The translations under genes were made by a program, and so were the position numbers. Below are positions 33,802 through 42,028 of a stretch of 64,000 nucleotides of DNA, in pieces (the first letter of the stretch is position 1; each line of letters starts with the position of its first letter). The DNA comes from Amycolatopsis pretoriensis (GTDB taxonomy: Bacteria; Actinomycetota; Actinomycetes; Mycobacteriales; Pseudonocardiaceae): positions 124,001 through 188,000 of the forward strand of contig NZ_FNUJ01000011.1 in assembly GCF_900107925.1 (NCBI RefSeq). Reading direction: 5' to 3'. The notes beneath the pieces are model-generated. The model did no database searches. It was not told the origin of the DNA and was given only the letters and a program-made list of their open reading frames with translations.

Positions 33802-33847
33802 GCCGCGGCCGTGATGTGGGTGACCACGTCACGGCCGCGGCTTCTTT
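33802..33847 (+). terminator. intrinsic terminator of pdxH
   Basis: GCCGCGGCCGTGA (33802-33814) pairs perfectly with TCACGGCCGCGGC (33829-33841), followed by TTCTTTT. One of the few hairpins here with a T-rich tail. Confidence 0.85.
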
Positions 33848-33872
33848 TGGGCCTTCGGCTGGGGGCCTGCGC

Positions 33873-33970
33873 GGTTGTCCACAGGTGGTCCGTGATGTGG
33901 ATGGATGGTGGGTTGACCTGCGCTTTCCCGGCTTTCTGTCGGGTGGGGCGGATACGCTGAAAGCGGGGGC
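33873..33970 (+). repeat. dispersed element copy A (possible relic upstream of a lost gene)
   Basis: About 95 nt, beginning GGTTGTCCACAGG, with TCCACA/TGTGGA forming an inverted pair and later TGTCGGGTGGGGCGGATA. A clearly similar stretch in the same orientation occurs at 51351-51445. It reminds me of the leader of 13E12/DUF222-HNH genes in actinomycetes; that comparison is from memory. Confidence 0.5.
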
Positions 33971-33981
33971 TCCCCCAGGGA

Positions 33982-34146
33982 GGGCGGGCTCTGCTCGGCG
34001 GGGCTGCTCGGCCTGGGCGGGCGCTGCTCGGTGGGGCTGCGCGGCCTGGGCGGGCTTTGCTCGGCCGGGACTGCTCGGCCTGGGCGGGCTCTGCTTGGCG
34101 GGGCTGCTCGGCCTGGGCGGCTCTGCTCGGCCGGGACTGCTCGGCC
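33982..34146 (+). repeat. five degenerate tandem repeats of 32-34 bp
   Basis: Units start at 33982, 34015, 34048, 34082 and 34115 and read roughly GGGCGGGCTCTGCTCGGCG followed by GGGCTGCTCGGCCT. Unit lengths of 33, 33, 34, 33 and 32 do not preserve a reading frame, so this is not a coding repeat. No spacers, so not CRISPR. Confidence 0.8.
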
Positions 34147-34204
34147 GGGGCGCCACAACCGGCCGCTCGGCCGGCGCGGCGGAGGGACCGCTCGGCGGTG
34201 GCCG

Positions 34205-34485
34205 CGGGCCCGGGAGCCGCTTGGTGGGGACCTTGCGGTGGGGATCGCCCAGCCGGGATCGCGGGCACGAGAGCCCGTTGGCGAGACCTCGCACAGGGTC
34301 GCTCATGGTCCTGGGGAGCCGGTTGGTGGGACCTCGCCCTGGGAATCGCTCGGCGGGGATCGCAACCTCGGGAGCCGGTTGATGGGAGTCCCGGGGGTGG
34401 GGACCGCTCGGCGGGAGCCGCAACACCGGGGACCGGCTGGCGAGAACCCCACCGCGGGAATCGCCCACCCGGCACCGCGTAGTCC
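34205..34485 (+). repeat. second degenerate tandem array, about 43-58 bp units
   Basis: At least five imperfect units beginning near GGGAGCCGGTTGGTGGGACC and continuing with GGGAATCGCTCGGCGGGGATCG-like blocks (clear at 34315-34370 and 34370-34428; weaker at 34210, 34270 and 34429). Together with 33982-34146 it fills a gap of about 840 bp (33790-34628) in which I find no convincing gene on either strand. Confidence 0.6.
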
Positions 34486-34604
34486 AGTAGCCGCCCGGCG
34501 GGGGAGCGCGCCCCGAGAACCGTTCGCCCGAAAGCGCTCCCCGAAAATCCCAGGCCGCCCACCCCCGGAACCCCAGGCGATGGAAATCACGCGACCCGAG
34601 ATAG

Positions 34605-34617
34605 TTAGCCGAGCTAA
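34605..34617. promoter_or_regulatory. palindrome TTAGC-CGA-GCTAA before the MFS gene
   Basis: Perfect 5-bp arms with a 3-nt spacer, ending 12 nt before the GTG start at 34629. TTAGC/GCTAA arms are typical of MarR-type operators in actinomycetes. No MarR gene is adjacent, so the regulator is unknown. Confidence 0.45.
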
Positions 34618-34628
34618 ACTCATCCGTT

Positions 34629-35918
34629 GTGACCTCTGAGCCCGAGACCCTGCCGTCCCGGTCGGGCCGCGTGCGTAGCCTCCTCGGCCGCATCATCGTC
34701 GATACCCGGCCACTCAAGATCCCCGCCTTCCGGCGGCTCTGGCTGTCCACTGTGGTCACCGCCGTCGGGACCCAGCTGACCGCCGTCGCCGTGCCGAAGC
34801 AGGTCTTCGACCTCACCGGGTCCTCCGCCTACGTCGGCCTCACCGGGCTCGTCGCCCTCGTTCCGCTGCTCATCTTCGGGCTCTGGGGCGGGGCCGTCGC
34901 CGATGCCGTCGACCGGCGGAAGCTGCTCGTCGTCACCAACGTCCTCGTCGCCGTCACCTCCGCCCTGCTCTGGCTGCAGGCCTTCCTGAACTTCGGCTCC
35001 GTCTGGCTCGTGCTCGGGCTGCTCGCCGTCAACCAGGCGCTCTTCGCGATCAACATGCCCACCCGCGGCGCCGTCGTCGCGCGGCTCGTGCCGGACGAAC
35101 TGCTGCCGTCGGCCAACGCGCTCAGCTCGACGATGTCCACCTTCGGCGCCGTCTTCGGGCCGCTGCTCGCCGGCGCTCTCATCCCCGTCCTCGGCCTCTC
35201 CACCCTCTACCTGATCGACGTCGTCGCCCTCACCATCACGCTCGTCGCCGTCTGGCGGCTGCCGGCCATCCCGCCGCTCAACGGCCCCTCGCGCCGCGCC
35301 GGCGTCAGCGACGTCATCGACGGCTTCAAGTACCTCGCCACCAAGAAGGTGCTGCTGGCCTCGTTCGTCGCCGACATCATCGCGATGGTCTTCGGCATGC
35401 CGCGCGCGCTGATCCCCGAGATGGCCGAACGCACTTTCGGCGACCCACCCGGCGGCGGCCCCGCGCTCGGCTGGCTCTACGCCGCCCTGCCCGCCGGCGC
35501 CATGCTGATCGGCCTCTTCTCCGGCTGGCTGACGCGCATCCCGCGCCAGGGTGTCGCGGTCGTCGTGGCGATCTGCGCGTGGGGTGCCGCGGTGGCCGCG
35601 TTCGGGCTCGCGCACTCGCTGTGGCTCGCCGTCGTCTTCATGGCGCTCGCCGGCGCCGCGGACATGGTCAGCGCCGTCTACCGGATGGCGATCCTGCAGG
35701 TCGCGACCACCGACGAGATGCGCGGCCGGCTCCAGGGCGTCTTCACGGTCGTGGTCGCCGGCGGCCCGCGGGTCGCCGACCTCGTGCACGGCTGGGGCGC
35801 GGCCGCGTTCGGCACCGCGGCCGCCGCGTCCGTCGGCGGCGTGCTGGTGATCGTGTGCGTGTGCGCGTCGATGTTCCTGCTCCCGGCGTTCTGGCGGTAC
35901 CGGGCACCCACGGCGTAG
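34629..35918 (+). CDS. MFS transporter (EntS/MFS_3-like exporter)
   Basis: 429 residues with twelve predicted helices. Loop 2-3 has VADAVDRRKLLVVTN, the MFS motif-A variant, and the central loop is about residues 210-230. The sequence around MPTRGAVVARLVPDELLPSANAL matches the MFS_3/enterobactin-exporter group often found exporting siderophores or drugs. The start is GTG right after a TTAGC palindrome. The following lipoprotein gene begins 24 nt downstream and may be co-transcribed. Confidence 0.88.
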   Translation: MTSEPETLPSRSGRVRSLLGRIIVDTRPLKIPAFRRLWLSTVVTAVGTQLTAVAVPKQVFDLTGSSAYVGLTGLVALVPLLIFGLWGGAVADAVDRRKLLVVTNVLVAVTSALLWLQAFLNFGSVWLVLGLLAVNQALFAINMPTRGAVVARLVPDELLPSANALSSTMSTFGAVFGPLLAGALIPVLGLSTLYLIDVVALTITLVAVWRLPAIPPLNGPSRRAGVSDVIDGFKYLATKKVLLASFVADIIAMVFGMPRALIPEMAERTFGDPPGGGPALGWLYAALPAGAMLIGLFSGWLTRIPRQGVAVVVAICAWGAAVAAFGLAHSLWLAVVFMALAGAADMVSAVYRMAILQVATTDEMRGRLQGVFTVVVAGGPRVADLVHGWGAAAFGTAAAASVGGVLVIVCVCASMFLLPAFWRYRAPTA

Positions 35919-35942
35919 GCCGATCGGACTAGGGTGCCCGAT

Positions 35943-36497
35943 ATGCGTACTCTCGCCGTCGTCCTGGTTGCTTGTGCCGCGCTGACCGCCTGCTCCTCGG
36001 GCGACGAGCCGTCGAAGGCGCCGTCGTCCTCGAAGCCGAGCGAAGCGCCGAAGCCGAGCTCCAACGCGGCCGCGGCCTCGCTCGATCCGTGCAAGCTGCT
36101 GCCCGCCGCCGCCGTGTCGAAGGCCCTGTTCCTGGACAACCTCCAGGCGGTCGCGGGCCCGGTGCAGGACAACGCGGCCAACGGAGGCAAGGCTCGCAGC
36201 TGCGAGTACCAGCTGAACGGCAAGGCCGCGGGCGCGCTCGCGGTGACGCGCTACGAGGGCCGCCAGGCGAAGCCGGCCGACATGGTCGCGTCCATCAAGA
36301 AGGCGAAGGCCGGCGCGCAGGACGTCGCCGGCTTCCCGGACGGCGCCGTCTACTACGTCGACGAGCAGAAGACGGCGACGCTCGCCTCGGCCGAGCTGGT
36401 GTCGGGCACGCCGGTGCTGGTCAACTACACCGGCCCGGCCAAGATGACGCCGGAGCAGATGGCGCCGCTGCTGAAGACGGCCCTCGAAGCGAGCTAA
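35943..36497 (+). CDS. DUF3558-type lipoprotein
   Basis: 184 residues. Lipoprotein signal MRTLAVVLVACAALTACSS with lipobox LTAC, then a Ser/Pro/Lys linker and a folded domain starting LDPCKLLPAAAV, with a Cys pair (DPCKLL and RSCEYQ), as in the actinobacterial DUF3558 family of unknown function. ATG at 35943 preferred over a GTG three codons upstream because AGGGTG stands at good distance. Its stop overlaps the convergent MBL gene by 4 nt. Confidence 0.8.
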   Translation: MRTLAVVLVACAALTACSSGDEPSKAPSSSKPSEAPKPSSNAAAASLDPCKLLPAAAVSKALFLDNLQAVAGPVQDNAANGGKARSCEYQLNGKAAGALAVTRYEGRQAKPADMVASIKKAKAGAQDVAGFPDGAVYYVDEQKTATLASAELVSGTPVLVNYTGPAKMTPEQMAPLLKTALEAS

Positions 36498-37318
36498 CGC
36501 CGCAACGCCGCCAGCTCGACGGGGCTGTGCGCGGAGAACACCCGGACCTCGTCCTGGTGGTCCCGCGCCAGTTCGTGCAGCCGCGCCAGGTTCTCGAGCC
36601 TCGGCCCGCGCAGTGTCTGGACGATGTTCTGGAACGCCGTCAGCCCCGGTGGGCAGTGCGGCGCGATCGGGTCCAGCTGGCCGTGGAAGAAGTACGCGTC
36701 GCCGGCGTGCAGGAGCCAGCCCTCGCCCGTGTCGACCGCCACGCCCGTGTGGCCGCGCGTGTGGCCCGTCAGCGGGACCAGCAGGATCTCCTCCGGCAGG
36801 CCTTTGAGCGAGCGGACCGACTCGAAACCGAACCACGGCTCGCCCAGCTCGTCGTACGTGCTCCACAGCGGGCGGTGCGCGAACTGCGCCGCGCGGTAGC
36901 GGTTCTTCTCCGCCGCGTTCGCCGGCGACGTCGCCCCGCGGTGCTCCTCCGCACGGACGTGCACGACGGCGTTCGGGAAGTCCGCCAGCCCGCCCGCGTG
37001 GTCGACGTCGAGGTGCGTCATCACGATGTGCCGGACGTCGGCCGGGTCCAGGCCGAGCGCCTTGATCTGTGCGACGGCCGTTTCGGCGGCCGCCGGCTTC
37101 GCGCCGACCATCGCCAGGAACGGCCGGCCGAGCCACTCGCCCGGCCGGGCCACGCCCTGCGTGCCGAACCCGGTGTCGACCAGCACCAGGCTGTCGCCGG
37201 TCTCGATCAGCAGGCAGTGGGCCACCAGCTCCGAGCGCCGCAGCAGGCCGGGCTCGCCGTCGAGCAGCTTGCCACCCACCGGGCGCATCGATCCGCAGTT
37301 CAGGTGGTGCACCCTCAT
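36494..37318 (-). CDS. metallo-beta-lactamase-fold hydrolase (paralog 1)
   Basis: 274 residues from the ATG overlapping the upstream paralog's stop. Begins MRVHHLNCGSMRPVGGKLLDG; metal motif MTHLDVDHAGG (HxDxDH variant), later GHTRGHTGVAVD and LLHAGDAYF. The pattern resembles lactonase-like MBL enzymes. Nearly the same protein is encoded immediately upstream. Third gene of TetR-MBL-MBL, convergent with the DUF3558 lipoprotein gene. The 325-residue longer frame is rejected because the conserved start is here. Confidence 0.88.
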   Translation of the reverse strand: MRVHHLNCGSMRPVGGKLLDGEPGLLRRSELVAHCLLIETGDSLVLVDTGFGTQGVARPGEWLGRPFLAMVGAKPAAAETAVAQIKALGLDPADVRHIVMTHLDVDHAGGLADFPNAVVHVRAEEHRGATSPANAAEKNRYRAAQFAHRPLWSTYDELGEPWFGFESVRSLKGLPEEILLVPLTGHTRGHTGVAVDTGEGWLLHAGDAYFFHGQLDPIAPHCPPGLTAFQNIVQTLRGPRLENLARLHELARDHQDEVRVFSAHSPVELAALRR

Positions 37319-38148
37319 ACCCTGCTCCTGGCGCTTAGGCGGACGAACTCGGTCTCGTCGTGCGCGGCGAAGACGGACACCTCGTCGCCGTGCTCCTGAA
37401 CAAGCTGGCGGAGGCGGCGGTGATTGTCCAGCCTGGCGCGCTTGACCGTCTCCATGTGGCCCTCGAACCACTTCAGGCCCGGCGGGCAGTGCGGGTCGGC
37501 CGCGACCTGGCCGTGGAAGAAGAACGAGTCACCCGCGTTGAGCAGCCAGCCGGCCCCGGTGTCGACGGCGACCCCGGCGTGCCCGCGCGTGTGCCCGGAC
37601 AACGGAACCAGCAGGATGTCCTCCGGCAGGCCCCGCAGTGAGCGGACGGCCTCGAAACCGAACCACGGCTCGCCGGTGTCCGCATAGGACGTCCACTGTG
37701 GACCGTGCGCGAACTGGATCCGGCGGTAGCGGCCGCGTTCGGCGGCGTCACGCGGTTCGGTGAACGCCCGCAGCTCTTCGGCGTAGACGTGCACGCGGGC
37801 CCACGGGAAGTCGATCAGCCCGCCGGCGTGGTCGAGGTCGAGGTGGGTCAGGACGATGTCGCGGACGTCCGCCGGGTCGAACCCGAGCGCGCGGATCTGG
37901 GCGATCGCCGTCTGCGCCGGGTCGGCGACCGGGTTGGACTGGCGGACGAAACCCGCACCCAGCCAGGCGGTCCGGTCGACGGCGGCGGGCGTGCCCATGC
38001 CGGTCTCGACGAGCACGAGACCGGCGCCGGTCTCCAGTAGCAGGCAGTGGCAGACCATGGTGGCGCGCCGGAACAGGCCCGGCCGGCCGTCGATCAGCTT
38101 GCCGCCGAGCGGCCGCATCGTGCCGCAGTTCAGGTGGTGGACGCGCAT
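37315..38148 (-). CDS. metallo-beta-lactamase-fold hydrolase (paralog 2)
   Basis: 277 residues, MRVHHLNCGTMRPLGGKLIDG at the N-terminus, metal motif LTHLDLDHAGGLIDF, GHTRGHAGVAVDTGAG and LNAGDSFFFHG. It is a tandem duplicate of the next gene (collinear over the full length). The product may be an esterase or lactonase acting on small molecules; substrate unknown. Its start codon overlaps the TetR stop by one base, so all three genes form one transcript. Confidence 0.88.
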   Translation of the reverse strand: MRVHHLNCGTMRPLGGKLIDGRPGLFRRATMVCHCLLLETGAGLVLVETGMGTPAAVDRTAWLGAGFVRQSNPVADPAQTAIAQIRALGFDPADVRDIVLTHLDLDHAGGLIDFPWARVHVYAEELRAFTEPRDAAERGRYRRIQFAHGPQWTSYADTGEPWFGFEAVRSLRGLPEDILLVPLSGHTRGHAGVAVDTGAGWLLNAGDSFFFHGQVAADPHCPPGLKWFEGHMETVKRARLDNHRRLRQLVQEHGDEVSVFAAHDETEFVRLSARSRV

Positions 38149-38726
38149 CAGGAGAACTCCCGGTCGAGGGTCGTGTGCAGGTGGGTGGCGACGGCCCGCA
38201 GCGGTGCGAGGTCGCGGCGGGTGCGGGCCAGCAGCAGCCCGCCTTCGATCGCGGCGAGCACGACGGTGGCCAGCTCGTCCGCGCGCTCCGCCGAGATCTG
38301 TTTCCCGGCAAGGTATTCACGCAGGATCTCGTGCCACGACGAATAGCCGTCGGCACAGGCTTCGCGGATCGGTTCGCTCTCCGCGGCGGCGTCCAGCGCG
38401 ACCGTCGCGAGTGGACACCCGCGCTGGAAGTCCGATTCGGACAGGAAGGTCGCCAGTGCTTCGACGGCCCGGTCGATCGCGGTCGGCGCGTCGGGCGCAT
38501 CCCGGAGGACCGCTTCGAGCAGTGCACCGGTGCGTTCGCCCGACAGCCGGACGGCTTCGGCGGCGAGCTGCTCCTTGCCGCCGGGGAAGTGGAAGTAGAG
38601 CGACCCCTTCGGCGCGCCGCCCGCCGTCGTCAGCTGGGTGAGGCCGGTGGCGTGGTAGCCCTGGGTCTGGAACAGGTCGGCGGCGGTGTCGAGCATCCGC
38701 TGCCGCGTGTCGGTGCGACGGACCAT
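38148..38726 (-). CDS. TetR/AcrR-family regulator of the MBL pair
   Basis: 192 residues. Helix-turn-helix: MLDTAADLFQTQGYHATGLTQ and GGAPKGSLYFHFPGGKEQLA, typical of the LmrA/YxaF-like (TetR_C_16/21) group; the C-terminal part has FQRGCPLATVALDAAAES, also characteristic of that group. It heads the operon with the two MBL genes. A palindromic element lies 28-43 bp upstream. Confidence 0.88.
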   Translation of the reverse strand: MVRRTDTRQRMLDTAADLFQTQGYHATGLTQLTTAGGAPKGSLYFHFPGGKEQLAAEAVRLSGERTGALLEAVLRDAPDAPTAIDRAVEALATFLSESDFQRGCPLATVALDAAAESEPIREACADGYSSWHEILREYLAGKQISAERADELATVVLAAIEGGLLLARTRRDLAPLRAVATHLHTTLDREFS

Positions 38727-38753
38727 GGCGCCGACTGTAACTCAAACTATGAC

Positions 38754-38769
38754 GACCGGTCTAATTAGA
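38754..38769. promoter_or_regulatory. operator-like palindromes between TetR and epimerase genes
   Basis: GACCGGTC (38754-38761) overlaps TCTAATTAGA (38760-38769); both are perfect palindromes in the 67-bp divergent gap. The AGACCGGTCT-type centre is common for LmrA/YxaF-like TetR proteins. Assignment to the adjacent TetR is inference. Confidence 0.45.
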
Positions 38770-38793
38770 TTCTGGATCGGTAAGGTCGTCCGC

Positions 38794-39699
38794 ATGGGCA
38801 ACCCGACCGGTCAGCAGTTCGAGATCACCCGCGGCAACGCGCGCGCCGTCGTCACCGAAATCGGTGCGGGCCTGCGCGCGTTCGAAGTCGGCGGAGTGCC
38901 GTACGTCGAGGAGTTCCCCGAAGACGCGAAGCCGCCGAAGGGCGCCGGGCAGGTGCTGCTGCCCTGGCCGAACCGGACCAAGGCCGGCAAGTGGACGTTC
39001 CAGGGTGAGGAGCAGCAGCTCGAGATCACCGAGGAGGCGCGCGGGAACGCGATCCACGGCCTGACCCGCCACCTCGAGTGGGAGCTGCTGGAGCACGCCG
39101 AGTCGTCGATCACCCTGGCTGTGGACGTCGAAGTGCAGCCGGGCTGGCCGGTGCCGCTGCGCGCGACCGTGACGTACGAGGTCGCGCCGCGCGAGCTGAT
39201 CGTCACGCACGAGATCCGCAACGAGGGCGAGCAGCCGATCGGCGTCGGCGTCGGCACGCACCCGTACTTCCGGATCGGCGACGTCCCGACCGACGAGCTG
39301 ACCTTGACGCTGCCGGCGAGCCGGGTGCGCCCGTACCTCGGTGACGAGCAGATGCCGTACGCGCCGGAGCAGGACGTCGCGGGCACGGAGTACGACTTCC
39401 GCGCCGGGCGGGTGCTGGCAGGCGTCAACCTGGACACGGCGTTCGGCGCGCTGTCGGCGGCCTCGGATGGCGAGCACCACTTCGTGCTGTCACACGAGGA
39501 GCAGCAGCTGGTCGTGTGGACCGGCCCGGACTTCCGCTGGGCGCAGGTGTTCACCCCGGACGACCTGGTCGGCCGCGGCCGCGCGGTGGCGATCGAGCCG
39601 ATGACCTGCCCGGCGGACGCGCTCAACACGGGCACGGACCTGATCGAGCTGGAGCCGGCGTCGTCGTGGTCGGGCAGCTGGGGCATCCGCGTCCGGTGA
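38794..39699 (+). CDS. aldose 1-epimerase family protein
   Basis: 301 residues from the ATG beginning MGNPTGQQFEITRGNARA. Galactose-mutarotase fold: GNAIHGLTRHLEWE provides the first His, VGVGTHPYFRI the catalytic His, and AVAIEPMTCPADALNTG the C-terminal Glu region. It interconverts sugar anomers; whether free or phosphorylated is not clear. A weak ribosome site (AAGG) precedes the start. Its stop overlaps the GNAT start (GTGA). Confidence 0.9.
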   Translation: MGNPTGQQFEITRGNARAVVTEIGAGLRAFEVGGVPYVEEFPEDAKPPKGAGQVLLPWPNRTKAGKWTFQGEEQQLEITEEARGNAIHGLTRHLEWELLEHAESSITLAVDVEVQPGWPVPLRATVTYEVAPRELIVTHEIRNEGEQPIGVGVGTHPYFRIGDVPTDELTLTLPASRVRPYLGDEQMPYAPEQDVAGTEYDFRAGRVLAGVNLDTAFGALSAASDGEHHFVLSHEEQQLVVWTGPDFRWAQVFTPDDLVGRGRAVAIEPMTCPADALNTGTDLIELEPASSWSGSWGIRVR

Positions 39700-40163
39700 A
39701 CCGGCTGGGTCCCGCCGACGCGGGCGAAGTGCTGACGCTGCAGCGGGCGGCGTACGTGACAGAGGCTCGGGCACACGACGACTGGGATCTGCCGCCGCTG
39801 CTGGAGACGTTGGACGAGACGCGGGCGGCGCTCGCGGGCCTCTCGTGGGGCATCCGCGAGGCGGGCCGGCTGGTCGCGTCGGTGCGGTTGACCGTGACCG
39901 GCTCGGTGGGCGTGATCGGGCGGCTGGTCGTCGCGCCGGACCGGCAAGGGGCAGGGCTGGGCGGGACGCTGCTGCGGTTCGCGGAGTCGGCGGCCCCGCC
40001 TGCGGTGACGGTGTTCCGGCTGTTCACCGGGTCGAAGAGCGTTGGGCCGCTGGCGTTGTACGCCAAGAACGGGTACCGGGAGACGCACCGGACGCCGGAG
40101 AACAACCACGAACTGGTGCACTTGGAGAAGGCCCGTGTGGAGGTGCCCGGCGGAGTTCGTTAG
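39696..40163 (+). CDS. GNAT-family N-acetyltransferase
   Basis: 155 residues, GTG start coupled to the epimerase stop. The acetyl-CoA site is seen in IGRLVVAPDRQGAGLGGTLLRFAE (R/QxxGxG/A) and the C-terminal strand has LALYAKNGYRETHRT. No substrate can be inferred. It lies between the epimerase and an amidohydrolase gene and is probably co-transcribed with both. Confidence 0.9.
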   Translation: MNRLGPADAGEVLTLQRAAYVTEARAHDDWDLPPLLETLDETRAALAGLSWGIREAGRLVASVRLTVTGSVGVIGRLVVAPDRQGAGLGGTLLRFAESAAPPAVTVFRLFTGSKSVGPLALYAKNGYRETHRTPENNHELVHLEKARVEVPGGVR

Positions 40164-40174
40164 CGTGGCGAACT

Positions 40175-41392
40175 ATGGCGAAGGCAATTGTCGGGGGCTA
40201 TGTCGTCCCCATCGACGGTGATCCCATCGACGGCGGCACGGTCCTGATCGACGGCGGCAAGATCGTCGCCATCGGTACCGAGGCCGATGTCGACATCCCG
40301 GAAGACGCCGAACTGGTCGACGCGGCCGGCACCTGGGTGCTGCCCGGCTTCATCGACGCCCACGCCCACCTCGGCGTCCACGAGGACGGCGAGGGCTGGG
40401 CCGGCAACGACACCAACGAGATGACCGACCCGAACGGCGCCCGCTTCCGCGCCATCGACGGCATCGACCCGTACGAGCCCGGCTTCGACGACGCCCTGGC
40501 CGGCGGCGTCACGAGCGTCGTCATCAAGCCCGGGTCGGGCAACCCGATCGGCGGCCAGACGATCGGCGTCAAGACCTGGGGCCGCAGCATCCTCGACATG
40601 ATCTTCGCGGAGCACGTCAGCGTGAAGAGCGCGCTCGGCGAGAACCCGAAGCGCGTGTACGGCGACAAGAAGCAGACGCCGTCGACGCGGCTGGGCGTCG
40701 CGGCGATCCTGCGCGAGGCCTTCACCAAGGCCCGCAACTACCAGGCGAAGCGCGCGCACGCCGAGTCCGAGGGCAAGCCGCACGAGGTCGACCTGACGAT
40801 GGAGACCCTGTCGAAGGTCCTCGACGGCGAGCTGTACTGGGACCAGCACGTCCACCGCGCGGACGACATCGTGACGGCGCTGCGGCTGGCCGACGAGTTC
40901 GGCTACAAGCTGGTGATCAACCACGGCACCGAGGGCCACCTGATCGCGGACCTGCTGGCTTCGCGAGAGGTGCCGGTCATCCTCGGGCCGCTGTTCACGA
41001 CGAAGTCCAAGGTGGAGCTGCGCAACCGCACGCTGCGGTCGGCGGGCATCCTGGCCCGCGCGGGTGTGAAGATCGCGATCACGACGGACCACCCGGTGAT
41101 CCCGATCAACTTCCTGGTCTACCAGGCCGCGCTGGCGGTCAAGGACGGCCTCGACCCGGTGACGGCGCTGCGTTCGCTGACCATCAACCCGGCGTCGATG
41201 CTGGGGCTGGACGAGCAGATCGGGTCGCTCGCGCCGGGGCTGGACGCCGATGTGGTGCTGTGGAGCGGTGACCCGCTGGACGTGATGAACCGCGCCCTGC
41301 GAGTCTTCGTGCGGGGCGACGAGGTGTACCACTTCGACGAGACGCTGGGCGAAGGCGTGTCGAAGGACCGCCGGTACCGCGAAACCCGCTGA
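40175..41392 (+). CDS. cytosolic amidohydrolase (imidazolonepropionase-like)
   Basis: 405 residues from ATG. Starts with the beta-domain AKAIVGGYVVPIDGDPIDG; metal-binding HxH in GFIDAHAHLGVHED; later histidines in DQHVHRADD and VINHGTEGH; the catalytic Asp in ITTDHPVIP; the return strand reads LAPGLDADVVLWSGDPLD. It has no signal peptide, unlike the Tat-exported amidohydrolase at 10858. Long perfect hairpin follows the stop. Confidence 0.9.
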   Translation: MAKAIVGGYVVPIDGDPIDGGTVLIDGGKIVAIGTEADVDIPEDAELVDAAGTWVLPGFIDAHAHLGVHEDGEGWAGNDTNEMTDPNGARFRAIDGIDPYEPGFDDALAGGVTSVVIKPGSGNPIGGQTIGVKTWGRSILDMIFAEHVSVKSALGENPKRVYGDKKQTPSTRLGVAAILREAFTKARNYQAKRAHAESEGKPHEVDLTMETLSKVLDGELYWDQHVHRADDIVTALRLADEFGYKLVINHGTEGHLIADLLASREVPVILGPLFTTKSKVELRNRTLRSAGILARAGVKIAITTDHPVIPINFLVYQAALAVKDGLDPVTALRSLTINPASMLGLDEQIGSLAPGLDADVVLWSGDPLDVMNRALRVFVRGDEVYHFDETLGEGVSKDRRYRETR

Positions 41393-41395
41393 GCT

Positions 41396-41440
41396 TCGGA
41401 CGGCACGCCGGTAACCGGGCGGTTCCGGCGTGCCGTCCGA
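41396..41440. terminator. 16-bp hairpin between convergent amidohydrolase and Uma2 genes
   Basis: TCGGACGGCACGCCGG (41396-41411) pairs perfectly with CCGGCGTGCCGTCCGA (41425-41440), with a 13-nt loop. Likely bidirectional terminator. Confidence 0.8.
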
Positions 41441-41446
41441 TCAGGT

Positions 41447-41974
41447 TCAGTCGAGGAGGGCGTCCAGGTCGATCTTGACCGGGAACGGGACGTCGGTGGT
41501 GAAGGTCCCGGCGACCGGCGGGGCGTCCTGGTAGCCCTGGCAGGCGACCAGGGTGACCGGTTCGGTGAGGTCGACGATCCAGTAGTGCGGGATCCCGGCA
41601 TCGGCGTATTCGTCGTGCTTCACGCGGTAGTCGGTGCGCCGGGAGTGCGAGGTCGCGATCTCGACGACGACCGTCACGTCGGTGGTACGGATCGGGTCAC
41701 CGGCTGCCCGATCGAGGATCAGCAGGTCCGGACGGCGGGAGAAGCCGGGCTCACCTTTCGGTGCCAGGTCGAGGTCCAGGTCGGTACCGAGGACGAAAGC
41801 GAGGCTGTGCGGCAGCTGCCGTTCCAGCTGCCCGGCCAGCCGGCACGCGGCGAGGTTGTGAGCGCGGCCGGCGCCGGGCGAGGGCACGACGCGGCCTTCC
41901 ACCAGTTCGGTGAAGCCGCGGTCGGTCTCCCCGAGGGCTCGGTACTCCTCTGTGGACAGCAGCTGATCGGGCAT
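41447..41974 (-). CDS. Uma2-family putative nuclease (DUF820), paralog 1
   Basis: 175 residues. The PD-(D/E)xK-like core is visible: RRPDLLILD (Asp), VVVEIATSHSRRTD (Glu) and the downstream KHDEYADAGIPHYWIVDL. Uma2 proteins are abundant, often in many copies, in actinomycetes and cyanobacteria; nuclease activity is predicted from fold and not shown in general. A second copy follows upstream (42029-42580). Start ATG gives the typical MPDQLLSTEEYRAL N-terminus. Confidence 0.88.
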   Translation of the reverse strand: MPDQLLSTEEYRALGETDRGFTELVEGRVVPSPGAGRAHNLAACRLAGQLERQLPHSLAFVLGTDLDLDLAPKGEPGFSRRPDLLILDRAAGDPIRTTDVTVVVEIATSHSRRTDYRVKHDEYADAGIPHYWIVDLTEPVTLVACQGYQDAPPVAGTFTTDVPFPVKIDLDALLD

Positions 41975-42028
41975 GGGAAAACGGTAGCTGTCGCATGAGT
42001 GGGACAGGGGTCGCTCGACCGGGTCGGG

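Noticed and set aside
33982..34146. Tandem repeats as a CRISPR array
   Set aside because: Units abut without unique spacers and no cas gene is in the window.
33497..34816. 439-residue Pro/Arg-rich minus-strand open frame over the tandem arrays
   Set aside because: All frames are open there; array units of 32-34 bp break the frame, the frame overlaps pdxH and the MFS start, and no ribosome site or signal peptide is seen.
34620..37136. 838-residue open frame on the minus strand across MFS, DUF3558 and MBL genes
   Set aside because: His/Arg/Gly-rich with no motif; stops are rare in this GC content. Real genes on both strands cover the region.
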